Assembly: GCF_016861655.1 (NCBI RefSeq)
Contig: NZ_BOLN01000003.1
Coordinates: 186,001 to 250,000 of the forward strand
Length of the DNA: 64,000 nt
DNA from: Levilactobacillus lanxiensis
GTDB taxonomy: Bacteria > Bacillota > Bacilli > Lactobacillales > Lactobacillaceae
Reading direction: 5' to 3'
Positions 34,640-43,197 of this stretch are shown here, one piece after another. Within the stretch, counting starts at the first letter, position 1, and every line of letters begins with the position of its first letter. The notes under the pieces are model-generated. The model was given only the letters and a program-made list of their open reading frames with translations. It was not told the origin of the DNA and did no database searches. The translations under genes were made by a program, and so were the position numbers.

Positions 34640-35878
34640 ATGTTGCATCAGTTTACGTTTAAAAACTTTAAATCGTTTCGCCAGGAAGTCACGCTGGACC
34701 TGACTGCTTCATCACTGAAGGAGCTTCCGACGGATGTGGTGACTGACGTTTTGCACGAACGGGTGTTAAAACTGGCTGCCCTGTACGGCGCCAACGCGTC
34801 TGGCAAGAGCAACGTCATTCACGCACTGAGCGTCATGACGGATGTGGTGCTGACCTCGTTTGCGGATGAGGATGCTCTGAAAAAGGTCACGCCTTACTGG
34901 TTTGAGGACCCCAGCGTTCCGACAGAGTTCAGCGTTTTATTCTCTACGCGAACAAACATCTATCAGTACGGGTTTAGTGCCACCCAGCAAGCCGTGACAG
35001 AAGAATACTTGTATCAGCGGGATAAAAGTAAAGTGGGCGAACAGTATCTGGAAATCTTTGACCGTACAGACGCGGGAATCGTGGGCAGTCTGACGGAACA
35101 AGCAGAGGTCCAGACACTAGCCAAATTGATTACGAAGAAATCGTTACTGTTGTCCGCATTATCTCGGTTAGAAATTCCCGTCGTTCGGGAGGTTGCCGAC
35201 TGGTTCCGAGCTTTACGAATTGTGGATTATGGGAATCCGCAGAATGAGGTGACCAAGACCGCGCGCTTTCGTTCACGGCAATCACTGAGTCCGATGATTG
35301 CGCTGCTGACTGATCCGCAAGAGAAGCAGAAGTTTGAACAGTTTGTTCAAGCGGTCGATGTGGGAATCGCACAGCTAGGTGTCGTGCAAGATGACTTCGC
35401 CGATGAAAATGAAGCCCGCCAACGTGTCGTCAGCTATCACCGCAATCCAATGACGGGGGAACTTCTCCAGACGCCAATCAGTGCGGAATCCAGTGGAACG
35501 CGCAAGATGTTGTGGCTGTATGTTGATTTGAAACAAACGTTGGATGAGGGCGGTACGGTCGTCGTGGACGAGCTGGATGCCAAGCTCCATCCGTTGCTGT
35601 TGCGCTACATCCTAATTCTGTTTCATGACGCCCAAATCAACCCGCGTGGCGCCCAATTAATTTTCACCACCCAGGAACTCTTCACGCTAGATAAAACCAA
35701 TTTTCGCCGAGACGAGGTCTGGTTCGTAGATAAGAATCCGGCGGGGATGTCGGACCTGTACTCGCTGGATTCGGTTAAGGTCAACGGCAATCAAAAGGTG
35801 CGGAATGATGCGAGTTATGGGAAGGACTATATCTTGGGGAGGTATGGGGCCGTCCCTCATTTAAGAAAAGCAAAGTAA
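34640..35878 (+). CDS. AAA/ABC-type ATPase, COG1106 (AAA_15/21) family
   Basis: The 412-residue protein has an N-terminal FTFKNFKSFRQEVTLDL start typical of RecF/SMC-like ATPases. Walker A is GANASGKSN (about 45-53), an ABC-like signature is SSGTRKMLW (about 285-293) and Walker B VVVDELDAKLHP (about 305-316). The C-terminal YILGRYGAVP is typical of COG1106. Such proteins are often found in defence loci (RloA type), usually with an RloB partner, which is absent here. ATG 34640 has the best spacing from AAGAGG; 34637 is possible. The next three genes form a probable toxin-antitoxin-chaperone cassette. Confidence 0.8.
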   Translation: MLHQFTFKNFKSFRQEVTLDLTASSLKELPTDVVTDVLHERVLKLAALYGANASGKSNVIHALSVMTDVVLTSFADEDALKKVTPYWFEDPSVPTEFSVLFSTRTNIYQYGFSATQQAVTEEYLYQRDKSKVGEQYLEIFDRTDAGIVGSLTEQAEVQTLAKLITKKSLLLSALSRLEIPVVREVADWFRALRIVDYGNPQNEVTKTARFRSRQSLSPMIALLTDPQEKQKFEQFVQAVDVGIAQLGVVQDDFADENEARQRVVSYHRNPMTGELLQTPISAESSGTRKMLWLYVDLKQTLDEGGTVVVDELDAKLHPLLLRYILILFHDAQINPRGAQLIFTTQELFTLDKTNFRRDEVWFVDKNPAGMSDLYSLDSVKVNGNQKVRNDASYGKDYILGRYGAVPHLRKAK

Positions 35879-35947
35879 ATTAAACGCTTATTTACAGAGG
35901 CTTAAACTTTGGCGCAATGTGTTACTCGGGTGTGGTGAGTCTTTGCG

Positions 35948-35956
35948 TGGTATACT
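35948..35956 (+). promoter_or_regulatory. Extended -10 promoter of the TAC cassette
   Basis: TGG-TATACT lies 21 bp upstream of the toxin-like gene start and close to an AAGGGAGAG ribosome site. No clear -35 box is seen, as in other extended -10 promoters. Confidence 0.55.
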
Positions 35957-35977
35957 CTGTACATAAGGGAGAGAGAT

Positions 35978-36544
35978 ATGGAAAACCTAACTGAAGTTAC
36001 GTCATTCCATGGAACAAACAAGCAAAATGCAAGTAAAATTGCAAAGCAGGGTGTCCGAATTTCTATACCACGGTTTGATGATCAGCGGGTCAAAAATCCG
36101 GGATCTTTGGGATATGGATTTTATACATTTATGGACGATTTTCCTGAGGCTCGGGAACTAGCATTTGAATTCTCGAGCAAGTTTACTAGTGAGGTTGTTG
36201 TTATTAGGGTGATGTCACAAGTTGATATGTCTAGTATTCTTGATATGAATAATGCCAATGATAGAATGCAGTATCTGCACTATTTTCGACGCGCTCATAA
36301 AAAGATTATGGGCATATGTAAGCAGAGGGGACTCAGTTTATCTAACCGTAAGCAACATGTTTTTGATGGCCTCATGATTGAAAGTTACATTAGATATTTA
36401 AAAACAAGACAAAAAACGATCGTCAATGGCGTGATTCACGATACAGTCACATACGTAGGAACCGATGGTATGAGTGACATGGAAAATGGTCGTGAATTTT
36501 GCATCAGAAATACCGGTATGATTATAAGCACTAGCGAATGTTGA
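35978..36544 (+). CDS. ADP-ribosyltransferase-like toxin of a toxin-antitoxin-chaperone cassette
   Basis: A 188-residue protein without signal or membrane segment. It has the three marks of an ART fold of the H-Y-E kind: FHGT (His11) in strand 1 with NASKIAKQGV after it, LGYGFYTF (Tyr46/Tyr49) in strand 2, and GREFCIRN (Glu173) near the C-terminus. The pattern HGT...A..I...G...LGxGFY is that of DUF3990 and similar toxin ARTs. The gene is AT-rich compared with its neighbours and starts after AAGGGAGAGAG. Two small genes follow, the last SecB-like, as in CmdTAC of E. coli, where the toxin ADP-ribosylates mRNA. The enzyme class is inferred from motifs only. Confidence 0.65.
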   Translation: MENLTEVTSFHGTNKQNASKIAKQGVRISIPRFDDQRVKNPGSLGYGFYTFMDDFPEARELAFEFSSKFTSEVVVIRVMSQVDMSSILDMNNANDRMQYLHYFRRAHKKIMGICKQRGLSLSNRKQHVFDGLMIESYIRYLKTRQKTIVNGVIHDTVTYVGTDGMSDMENGREFCIRNTGMIISTSEC

Positions 36545-36600
36545 TTTTTTCCTTTTAGCTACTGTTGTAAAACGGAAGTGTTAGATGGGAGATGTTTTTA

Positions 36601-36876
36601 ATGGCTTTAAATGTTTTTGACCTAGATGATAAATCGATAGACGATTATATTGATTCAATTGATATGGAGAAGCTCCTTCGCCAGTTTGATTTAGTAGAGT
36701 CAAATGACTTTGTAGATAAGACAAAAAGTCTTACTTTCAAAGAAAACAGAATTAAGAATCCTGTTTTATCAAATGGTAAGGATCTAGTTAAAATAATGAC
36801 GAAAGACTACACTGATTTTAAGGGGAACTCATTCAGCGTGATTGCCAGTGCTAGTACTTACGGGGAAGCAGTCTAA
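36601..36876 (+). CDS. Small antitoxin-like protein of the TAC cassette
   Basis: A 91-residue acidic protein. The first 40 residues are strongly acidic and helical (DLDDKSIDDYIDSIDMEKLLRQFDLVES); the last 30 are more polar and hydrophobic (KIMTKDYTDFKGNSFSVIASASTYGEAV). In TAC systems the antitoxin C-terminus carries the chaperone-addiction segment, which would fit. ATG 36601 has GGGAG nine bases upstream; ATG 36592 abuts the site. Its stop codon overlaps the start of the chaperone gene (TAATG). It resembles no common antitoxin DNA-binding fold. Confidence 0.65.
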   Translation: MALNVFDLDDKSIDDYIDSIDMEKLLRQFDLVESNDFVDKTKSLTFKENRIKNPVLSNGKDLVKIMTKDYTDFKGNSFSVIASASTYGEAV

Positions 36877-37334
36877 TGGCAAAAAAACTGGAACTGAGCG
36901 ACCTTAAGTTAACGGGTATTAGTGTGTTGGATTCAGAATTTTCTAGAAATATTGCGGTAGACTTTCAACATTGGCAACAAGAGAATGATAATTATGAGTT
37001 TTCAATTGTGCCAACGTTAGCGAACGCAAAGAACGATGCTAACTCTGCAAGGGTGACTTTAGAGGCGCAACTCTTTTCTAAGGATTTTAAGGAAAGAGAC
37101 AAGCCATTTTATATGCGGGTTAAGACGGCGTTTTACTTTCAAGATACTGCTGATTATCAAGATGGAAGTACGGTCTTGGATAAATATGCTGCTAATATGA
37201 TTAGTATGGCTTTTCCATATGTGCGGGCATATATACAAACTGTAACTTCGTTGTCTGGTATTTCTAGCGTGACCGTTCCTGGCATTAATGTTTTTAAGCT
37301 CATGGAGGATATGAGTAAAGAATCTGATCTCTAG
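36876..37334 (+). CDS. SecB-like chaperone of the TAC cassette
   Basis: The 152-residue protein has the SecB-like arrangement: four beta-strands (NIAVDFQHW, YEFSIVPTLA, ARVTLEAQLFS, FYMRVKTAFYFQ), then the MISMAFPYVRAYIQTVTSLSGISSVTVPGINVFKLM helix-loop, which corresponds to SecB FPYARExI...LPPVNF. Firmicutes have no housekeeping SecB, so a SecB-like protein here points to a TAC system, where the chaperone folds the antitoxin. It is coupled to the antitoxin gene by a TAATG overlap and followed by a terminator. Confidence 0.75.
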   Translation: MAKKLELSDLKLTGISVLDSEFSRNIAVDFQHWQQENDNYEFSIVPTLANAKNDANSARVTLEAQLFSKDFKERDKPFYMRVKTAFYFQDTADYQDGSTVLDKYAANMISMAFPYVRAYIQTVTSLSGISSVTVPGINVFKLMEDMSKESDL

Positions 37335-37380
37335 CTAGTTTGCAAGAGTCTATTGAAATCAAAAGTAAATAGCGACATAA

Positions 37381-37432
37381 AAATACCGCGGAAGTCCAGC
37401 CAAGAAAATGGCCAAGGACTTCCGCGGTATTT
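37381..37432. terminator. Bidirectional terminator after the TAC cassette
   Basis: AAATACCGCGGAAGTCC and its perfect 17-bp reverse complement flank an 18-nt loop. Confidence 0.85.
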
Positions 37433-37499
37433 GGTTTAATCAGAGTTAAGTGAAAGCAGAACAAGCACCAGAAACACACACCAAACGGGCTAAACCAGT

Positions 37500-37688
37500 G
37501 TCAGTGACCAGAGGTGGGTCAAGGTGCACAGCTGTGTCGGTGGTGTTAGACCGAGCGATTTTTCTCGGCCTTACAGCACGGGACAACCTTTGAGACCGCT
37601 TCTCAGGCTCAAAGTTGAGGTGGGAGCCCGCACCACAGGCGGAAACCGGCCCCACAGCAGGGTACCTTGAACCCACCGCCGGGAACGG
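37500..37688 (+). repeat. Dispersed hairpin element, type B (copy)
   Basis: GTGACCAGAGGTGGGTCAAGGT pairs at the end with ACCTTGAACCC (GGGTCAAGGT/ACCTTGAACCC). In between are CTGTGTCGGTGGTGTTAG, hairpin CCGAG/CTCGG, TTACAGCACGGGAC, hairpin CTTTGAGACC/GGCTCAAAG, a GGGAGCC arm and GGCCCCACAGCAGG. It ends 15 bp from the stop codon of the LysR gene. Confidence 0.85.
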
Positions 37689-37702
37689 AGGCAGACGCAA
37701 GT

Positions 37703-38611
37703 TTACCCCACGTGGGGGTGCTGCAGGACCTTGTCCGGGTACTTGTGGGCGACGTAAGCCGTGATCGCCGCAATCATCTTAGCCGTCGACGGCGCCTTGG
37801 CCTGTTCGGAGTTGACCACCAAACAAATCGTCCGGTAGAACCGCTGGTCAAATGGGTAGACGTTTACGTTGCCGCTGACCCGTTCCAGCGCCAGCTCGGG
37901 CAAAATGCCCATGCCCATACCGGCCTCGACCATCGCCAGGATGGACTGGTCGTCGATGGAGAACCGCAGCGCGTTCGGCCGAATTTGATAGTGGTCCAGC
38001 GCGGCCTTGGTGTCCTTATCGTAGTCGCCCCGCTGCAAAATGAAGTTCTGGTCGACCAGGTCGGCGGCCGTGACCGTCGTGCGGTTGGCGGGGATGAAAT
38101 CGTTGGGCGTGATGCAGTAAATTTCGTCCTTGACCAGCGGCAGGACGGTTAATTTTTCCGCGACCGGCAAGGCGGACAGGCCTAAATCCAAGCGCCCGGT
38201 CTTGACGGCGGCCGCGATGTCACTGAAGCCGGCCTGTTCTAAATTGATATCGATTTGGGGAAAATCCTGTTTGAACTGCCGAATGATCGGTGGCAGCCAA
38301 GTGATGCAGACGGAGGAGAAGGCCCCCAGCCGCACGGATCCGGCGTTCATGCCGTTAATGTTGGCGGCGGCCTGTTGGAGCCGGTCCTCGGCATTGATGA
38401 CGCCCTGAATCAGTGGCAGGACGCTTTCGCCATCCGGGGTGAGCTCCACGCCGGTCCGGTTACGGATGAAGAGCGGAAAGCCCAGTTCCTTTTCCAGCTG
38501 GTTAACGGAGTGGCTGATGGCTGAAGGCGTCACGTTCAGCGTTTGCGCCGCTCGGTAGAAAGTTTGTTCCTGAACAATAGCTTGAAAGACGCGATAGGCA
38601 AACGGTAACAT
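37703..38611 (-). CDS. LysR-family transcriptional regulator
   Basis: The 302-residue protein has an N-terminal winged helix (FQAIVQEQTFYRAAQTLNVTPSAISHSVNQLEKELGFPLFIRNR, read as AAQTLNVTPSAISHSVNQLE) and a periplasmic-binding-like effector domain (about 90-295). ATG 38611 follows AGGAGGTG; the frame from 38689 has no site. It is divergent from the aminotransferase gene about 1.1 kb away, which may be a target, though the gap is filled with repeat copies. Effector unknown. Confidence 0.9.
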   Translation of the reverse strand: MLPFAYRVFQAIVQEQTFYRAAQTLNVTPSAISHSVNQLEKELGFPLFIRNRTGVELTPDGESVLPLIQGVINAEDRLQQAAANINGMNAGSVRLGAFSSVCITWLPPIIRQFKQDFPQIDINLEQAGFSDIAAAVKTGRLDLGLSALPVAEKLTVLPLVKDEIYCITPNDFIPANRTTVTAADLVDQNFILQRGDYDKDTKAALDHYQIRPNALRFSIDDQSILAMVEAGMGMGILPELALERVSGNVNVYPFDQRFYRTICLVVNSEQAKAPSTAKMIAAITAYVAHKYPDKVLQHPHVG

Positions 38612-38783
38612 CGACGACACCTCCTGAGATTGGTAAAGATGAATTACATTCACGTTATTTCTGGATAGTTGAAATGGTTTTTCCTTCACCAGTATCTTAT
38701 CATAAACGCGAGGTCAGAGGAAACCACCCCCAGCAGTTCGGCCGGTGACTTACCGGCGTGAAATGCAGGTTGGTGGAAACTTC

Positions 38784-38958
38784 GCGCCTTACCGGGCGCT
38801 CAAATATGGCCGGAACGCGGTGGGGAGGACGCCGGAAGCCTGAGAAGCGGTCTTCCGACTTGCTTTGAGCCTCTGAGGAGCGAGTCTCAAAGTCACCATT
38901 TACACCGCTAACGCACTGTAAATCCCACGGCTGAGCCATATTTGAGCGCCCTCACGGC
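38784..38958 (-). repeat. Dispersed hairpin element, type A (copy)
   Basis: The outer arms GGGCGCTCAAATATGGC and GCCATATTTGAGCGCCC pair (17 bp, perfect) with a sequence unlike other copies. Internal hairpins are CCGGAAGCC/GTCTTCCG, CTTTGAGCC/GTCTCAAAG and ATTTACa/GTAAAT. Confidence 0.9.
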
Positions 38959-39045
38959 TGACATTGGTTTCCTGACCGGCATTTGGTGGTGGTCACCGGC
39001 TGAACTGGAGGAGTGGTTTCACTGCCCAAGTGGGTGAACTAGTCG

Positions 39046-39222
39046 GATTCCACGGCTAAGCCCATTTTTACCGCCCTCACGGCAGGCTAGCCGCTGTTGG
39101 CAGCAAAGGCACCAAGTTTCTGACCGGCATTTAGCGTCATCACTGGCTGAACTGGGGGAGTGACTTCACTGACTGAGTGTGTGTAAATCCCAGGATTAAG
39201 TCCATTTCCACTGCCCGACGCA
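39046..39222 (-). repeat. Degenerate fragments of the dispersed element
   Basis: CCACGGCTAAGCCCATTTTTACCGCCCTCACGGC, read in part at 39052-39087, is a lone type A end. A weaker fragment (GTAAATCCCAGGATTAAGTCCATTTCCACTGCCC region, 39182-39216) follows. Near-repeats CTGACCGGCATTT and CTGAACTGG..GGAGTG occur before both, so a short tract was duplicated. Confidence 0.55.
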
Positions 39223-39423
39223 GTGTGGTGGGAACCTGACTGAGCCTGAACCGAAAGTATTAGCTAACACGTTAGGTTCCACAGTCGCCACCCATCAACC
39301 CAACATGACCAGCCTAACTGGGCCACCACACTGACGGCCAACGGCTTTGGCTGCCGGTTCGCCACCACCGTTGACTCTGACCGGGCACTAAGCCGAGGCC
39401 AAAAGCAACGCACAACCAGAGCC

Positions 39424-39612
39424 GGAGGAAGCCAGGTACGGAGACGGCTGTGTCGGTGGTGTTAGACCGAGCGATTTTTCTCGGCCTTACAGCACGGGAC
39501 AACCTTTGAGACCTGCATGATCCTGGCAGGGCTCAAAGTTGAGGTGGGAGCCTGCTCCCCAGGCGGAAACCGGCCCCACAGCAGGCGTAGTACCTGGAAG
39601 CCGCAGGCGGCC
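39424..39612 (+). repeat. Dispersed hairpin element, type B (copy)
   Basis: CCAGGTAC/GTACCTGG form the second stem. The core holds CTGTGTCGGTGGTGTTAG, hairpin CCGAG/CTCGG, TTACAGCACGGGAC, hairpin CTTTGAGACCTGC/GCAGGGCTCAAAG and GGCCCCACAGCAGG. It lies about 110 bp upstream of the aminotransferase gene. Confidence 0.85.
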
Positions 39613-39721
39613 AGCTGTCCATTGTTTTTGACCCTAAGGTCTTAGGGTTTTAAGGTCCAAACAAACTAAACCAAAAGAAGAACCGGCAGCCAAAAGTAGC
39701 TGCCAGAAAGGTGTGACTGTC

Positions 39722-40936
39722 ATGTTAAATGATCTGTTAGCAACCCGTGTGAACCCGGATGTCCCTTCCGCCCTAAGTGGCCTGTTCGTCAACGACCCAG
39801 ACCCCCGCGCCATCTCGTTTGCGGCCGGGAGCCCCAACGAAAGCCTGTTCCCGGTGGCGGCGGTCAAGGAAGCCTTTAACACCGCGATCGACACGCAGGG
39901 CGCGCACCTTTTTCAGTATCAGTCGACCCAGGGCAACCCGGACTTACGGGCGAAGCTGGCGGCGCGGATTGGCAAATGGGGGCGGGTCACGACCACGGCG
40001 GACCACGTGATTTTGACGGTTGGCGGCCAGCAGGCCATTGAGTTGGTGGCCAAGGCGCTCCTGAACCCCGGCGACGAGGTGGCGGTCGAGGTGCCGACCT
40101 ACGTGGGCGCGCTGGCGGCCTTAGACCTCTACCAGCCGACGTATTACGGCGTGGGTTTACAAGCGGATGGTTTGGACCTAGACGTGCTAGAAACCACTTT
40201 AAAACGCCATCCGGGCATCAAGCTGTTGTACACCGTGCCGGACTTTCACAACCCGACCGGTATCACCATGAGTGTGGCCAAACGCCAACAGCTGGTGGCG
40301 CTGGCGAACCGCTATGACTTCATCATTTTGGAGGATTCGCCGTACCGCGACCTGGGCTACGACCAAGGGCCACTGCCGGCCATCAAGAGTTTTGACACCG
40401 AGGGCCGCGTGATCTTCGTGTCGAGCCTGTCGAAAATTCTGATGCCGGCGCTGCGGACCGGGTGGCTGGTGGCCGACGGAGACCTGTTGGCGGCCATTTT
40501 AAAGGTGCGGCAGGCCAGTGATCTGGAGGCGACCGGCGTGACCCACGCGGCCATCAACGCCTACCTGGACGCCAACGATTTGGACGCGCACGTGACGGTC
40601 TTGAAGGACCACTACCGCGAGCAGTGTGCGGCGATGGTGGCGGCGCTGCGGGCCTACTTCCCGGACGAGGCGACGTTTACCACGCCGGCCGGGGGCTTCT
40701 TCGACTGGGTGACCTTGCCAGAGTCTGTCGACGTCGACCAGTTACTGCGGACGCAGGTTATGCCAAACGCCCATGTGAGTTACGTGCCGAGTACCAATTT
40801 CTACCCGGCCCGCGACGTGCACAACGGCATGCGCCTGTGCTTCAGCGGCCTGACGCCGGACGTGATTGACGCCGGCATGCACCGGCTGGGCGACCAGATG
40901 AAGGCCGCCGTGCGTGGGGTGAAACCAGTATTTTAA
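39722..40936 (+). CDS. PLP-dependent aminotransferase, class I/II (LysN/AAT-like)
   Basis: The 404-residue fold-type I aminotransferase has PGG/QQAIELVAKALLNPGD, VPDFHNPTGITM, the Asp/Tyr of ILEDSPYRDL, the Schiff-base lysine in VSSLSKILMPALRTGW (about 240) and the substrate-binding Arg in NGMRLCFSG. It is closest in pattern to the 2-aminoadipate/aromatic group related to MocR domains. ATG 39722 is chosen from the AAAGGTGTG site; GTG 39713 is too close to it. It transfers amino groups between amino acids and 2-oxo acids; the exact substrate is open. A terminator follows. Confidence 0.88.
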   Translation: MLNDLLATRVNPDVPSALSGLFVNDPDPRAISFAAGSPNESLFPVAAVKEAFNTAIDTQGAHLFQYQSTQGNPDLRAKLAARIGKWGRVTTTADHVILTVGGQQAIELVAKALLNPGDEVAVEVPTYVGALAALDLYQPTYYGVGLQADGLDLDVLETTLKRHPGIKLLYTVPDFHNPTGITMSVAKRQQLVALANRYDFIILEDSPYRDLGYDQGPLPAIKSFDTEGRVIFVSSLSKILMPALRTGWLVADGDLLAAILKVRQASDLEATGVTHAAINAYLDANDLDAHVTVLKDHYREQCAAMVAALRAYFPDEATFTTPAGGFFDWVTLPESVDVDQLLRTQVMPNAHVSYVPSTNFYPARDVHNGMRLCFSGLTPDVIDAGMHRLGDQMKAAVRGVKPVF

Positions 40937-40952
40937 ACGATAAATTTTCTAA

Positions 40953-40986
40953 CCAAAAGGCGTCGCAATCCTATGCGGCGCCTTTA
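40953..40986 (+). terminator. Intrinsic terminator
   Basis: AAAGGCGtCGCA pairs with TGCGgCGCCTTT, followed by AT-rich sequence. Confidence 0.7.
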
Positions 40987-41083
40987 TCTGTCTCACGCAT
41001 TTCTAGTAATGCCGTGCCAGTTAGCGCCCACCAGCCCCCAATCTGTGCTAAGCTAGGACCACTAATCTCCGGGGGCAAACGAC

Positions 41084-41794
41084 TTGAAAAAAATTCTCAT
41101 CGGCCACAAAAACGGCCACGACTACACCGATTACCAGACCTCACCCGCTGTGTACCAGGGCTATTTTCGCTACCGGCGGGAACAGTTTCCCCTGGAAGTC
41201 GAGGGCTTGGACGACTTCGCAGACTACTGGCGCATCTTGGCGGAGCGCGACACCAAGCGCTTTGCCGCGGACTACCAGCGGTATTACTGGGAGGACCAGG
41301 GTGAGCACGACCAGGCCAACTACTTCACCGACAGCGATACGCACAAGCTGAACTTGAACGTGTTCTGCGAGGCGGGCGAGTCGCTCACGGCCTTTGAACA
41401 AATGCTGACGCGGATTCGCCTGAACCACGTGACCATTTGGGACTACTGGCTGGACGGACAGAATCCGGCTGTGAAAAATTGGCGCGACGCCGAGCGCAAT
41501 CTGGCGGCTAACTGGTCACTGGATTTCGCATCCCAACAGGCCGAGGAAAATGTTTACTTCCTATATTGGGGCATCGACCGCCTGAATTGGCCGACGGCGT
41601 ATCAACCGGACGTGTATGACCCGAAGGACCTGGTGCGGCAAAATGTGATCTTCATGCTGCTGTCGGCCTGGGGCTATAACTACCGGCGCAATAGCCCGGC
41701 CAAGTTCGCCGCGTTCATGACGAAACAAAAGGCGCAGTTCTCACAAAATCTCGGCGATTACTTCAAGCACGTTGCCGATGGTTACCTGGGGTAA
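41084..41794 (+). CDS. Unknown protein, paralogue of 45984-46694
   Basis: A 236-residue cytoplasmic-looking protein, rich in Tyr, Trp and Asp. It starts at TTG after GGGGGC. Segments MLTRIRLNHVTIWDYWLD (about 107-124) and RQNVIFMLLSAWGYNYRRNSPAKFAAFM (about 184-211) align with IAFSQMTIWDFYLI and TQEVIFIMLGSLGYNLDKHDPYYYRAFM of the 45984 gene; overall identity is low. The two flank the cluster of three DUF5776 secreted proteins. I do not recognise the family. Confidence 0.75.
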   Translation: MKKILIGHKNGHDYTDYQTSPAVYQGYFRYRREQFPLEVEGLDDFADYWRILAERDTKRFAADYQRYYWEDQGEHDQANYFTDSDTHKLNLNVFCEAGESLTAFEQMLTRIRLNHVTIWDYWLDGQNPAVKNWRDAERNLAANWSLDFASQQAEENVYFLYWGIDRLNWPTAYQPDVYDPKDLVRQNVIFMLLSAWGYNYRRNSPAKFAAFMTKQKAQFSQNLGDYFKHVADGYLG

Positions 41795-41805
41795 ATGGGG
41801 CCTTC

Positions 41806-41851
41806 GCCTCCGGGCTGGTGAAACTTGGCCGGGACGCTGTGGGCGGACACT
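41806..41851 (-). repeat. Truncated end of the dispersed element (type A)
   Basis: Only the arm GCCTCCGGGCTGGTGAAACTTGG and GACGCTGTGGGCGG remain directly after the stop codon; the rest of the element is missing. Confidence 0.7.
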
Positions 41852-41907
41852 GGCTTAGCCCAGGTAACCGCGCACAATGTTAAGCGACAATTCCATAAAA
41901 TTAAGCC

Positions 41908-41945
41908 AAATAAAGACGTCACAATCAAATCGACTGTGGCGTCTT
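41908..41945 (-). terminator. Terminator of the three-gene DUF5776 cluster
   Basis: On the minus strand AAAGACGCCACA pairs with TGTGACGTCTTT, then ATTTGG. Confidence 0.75.
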
Positions 41946-41955
41946 TGCGTTGCAT

Positions 41956-43167
41956 CTATTTAGCAATCACGAAAGTCTTGTTCCCGGTAATGTAGCGCCC
42001 GTTAGTGAGCACCAACCGCGTGGTCAGACCATGCGTCTTAATGGCTTTAACGGTCACAACGGATCCGCGAGCATAATGCCGCAGCTTCTTGCCGTTCAGC
42101 ACCACGTTCCCATAGGCGTTCAGGCCCTTAGCGCTGATGACTTTAACCGTAGCCGGCTTGTGTTGGTAGTAGGTGTTCGTGACATAGGCGCTCTGCGTCG
42201 TGATGTAGCCGGTCGTCCCATCAGCCGTCCGCACCTTGTAGCGCAGGTTGCCCGCCTTGGAACGTGCGTAGCCGATAACGGTAAACGTTGGCCGGTTGGG
42301 CCGTATCTGCTTGGTGAACCAACGTGTGCGGCTCTGCTTAGTAAATGTTGGCTGGCTGTACAGGCCAATCTTCTTCACGGCGTAAACAGCTTTGCGTTGA
42401 ACCGGGACTTTAGCTGATTAAACTGGCGTCACCGAACTTGAACTAGTGGACGCTGAGTCGGCTTCAGCAGCGGTGCTAGTGCCAGTGCTTGGTTTACTGG
42501 TTGGCGTATCCTTCACGTAATGATAGGTGAAGTCGTAATCAGAATCCGTGTTTGTCACAGGGTCTTGGTCCCGAAGCTTGTAGCCGGGGAAAGCACGACT
42601 TGCTATCAACTTGTGAGTAGTTGTGTCTGTAGTCTTTAAGCTATCGGCTAGGCCTGTAAATGGGTCTCCTGGGTAATTTGCGTTTGGACTATAGGAAGCT
42701 TTGATTGATTCCGAGGTAGTGAGGGGCTGGCCATTTTGATTAAGAAAGCTGAAAGTGAACGTTCTTGTCTGTACATTGCTAGAATCACTGCCAGGTAAAG
42801 AGCTAGGTATCAGGACTGTTTGATCATTTGCTGGGAACCACAGGTTTGTTGAGAAATCTGTAGAGCTACAGCTATAGTAGAGTGTTCCAGTATCTAGATT
42901 AATGGCATATTGAGAGGTGTAGTTAGGAATCGTGGTTCCATTCTGTCCCCAAAAGGGTATATCAGATTTTTGACCATCTAGGGTGTAAGCTTCAAGTAAC
43001 GGGGCATCAAGTTGAACCATACTATCGTCGAGAGACATTTTAACAACAGCAATGTTTGAGGGCGTATCATCAGCAGCATGAGCTTGGTTACCTGCCCCCA
43101 AAACCAATGCAGAAATTGCCGTGACTACTATGAGTGGAACCTTAAACCACCAATTCTTATTCTTCAA
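41956..43167 (-). pseudogene. Secreted DUF5776 protein gene split by an in-frame stop
   Basis: Two frames that belong together: 43167-42418 encodes a signal peptide (ends AHA) and a 249-residue N-terminal part ending SSSVTPV, and 42378-41956 encodes DUF5776 modules (KKIGLYSQPTF to NGRYITGNKTFVIAK). The TAA at 42420-42418 is in the same frame as the downstream part, with only SAKVPVQRKAVYAV between it and the first module. The full frame would be about 403 residues, as in the two upstream paralogues (404 and 389). So a single nonsense change separates the secreted part from its wall-binding modules. The product may be released or non-functional. Confidence 0.85.
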
Positions 43168-43197
43168 AAAAATCAGACCTTTCTAAATGAAAGCCAC

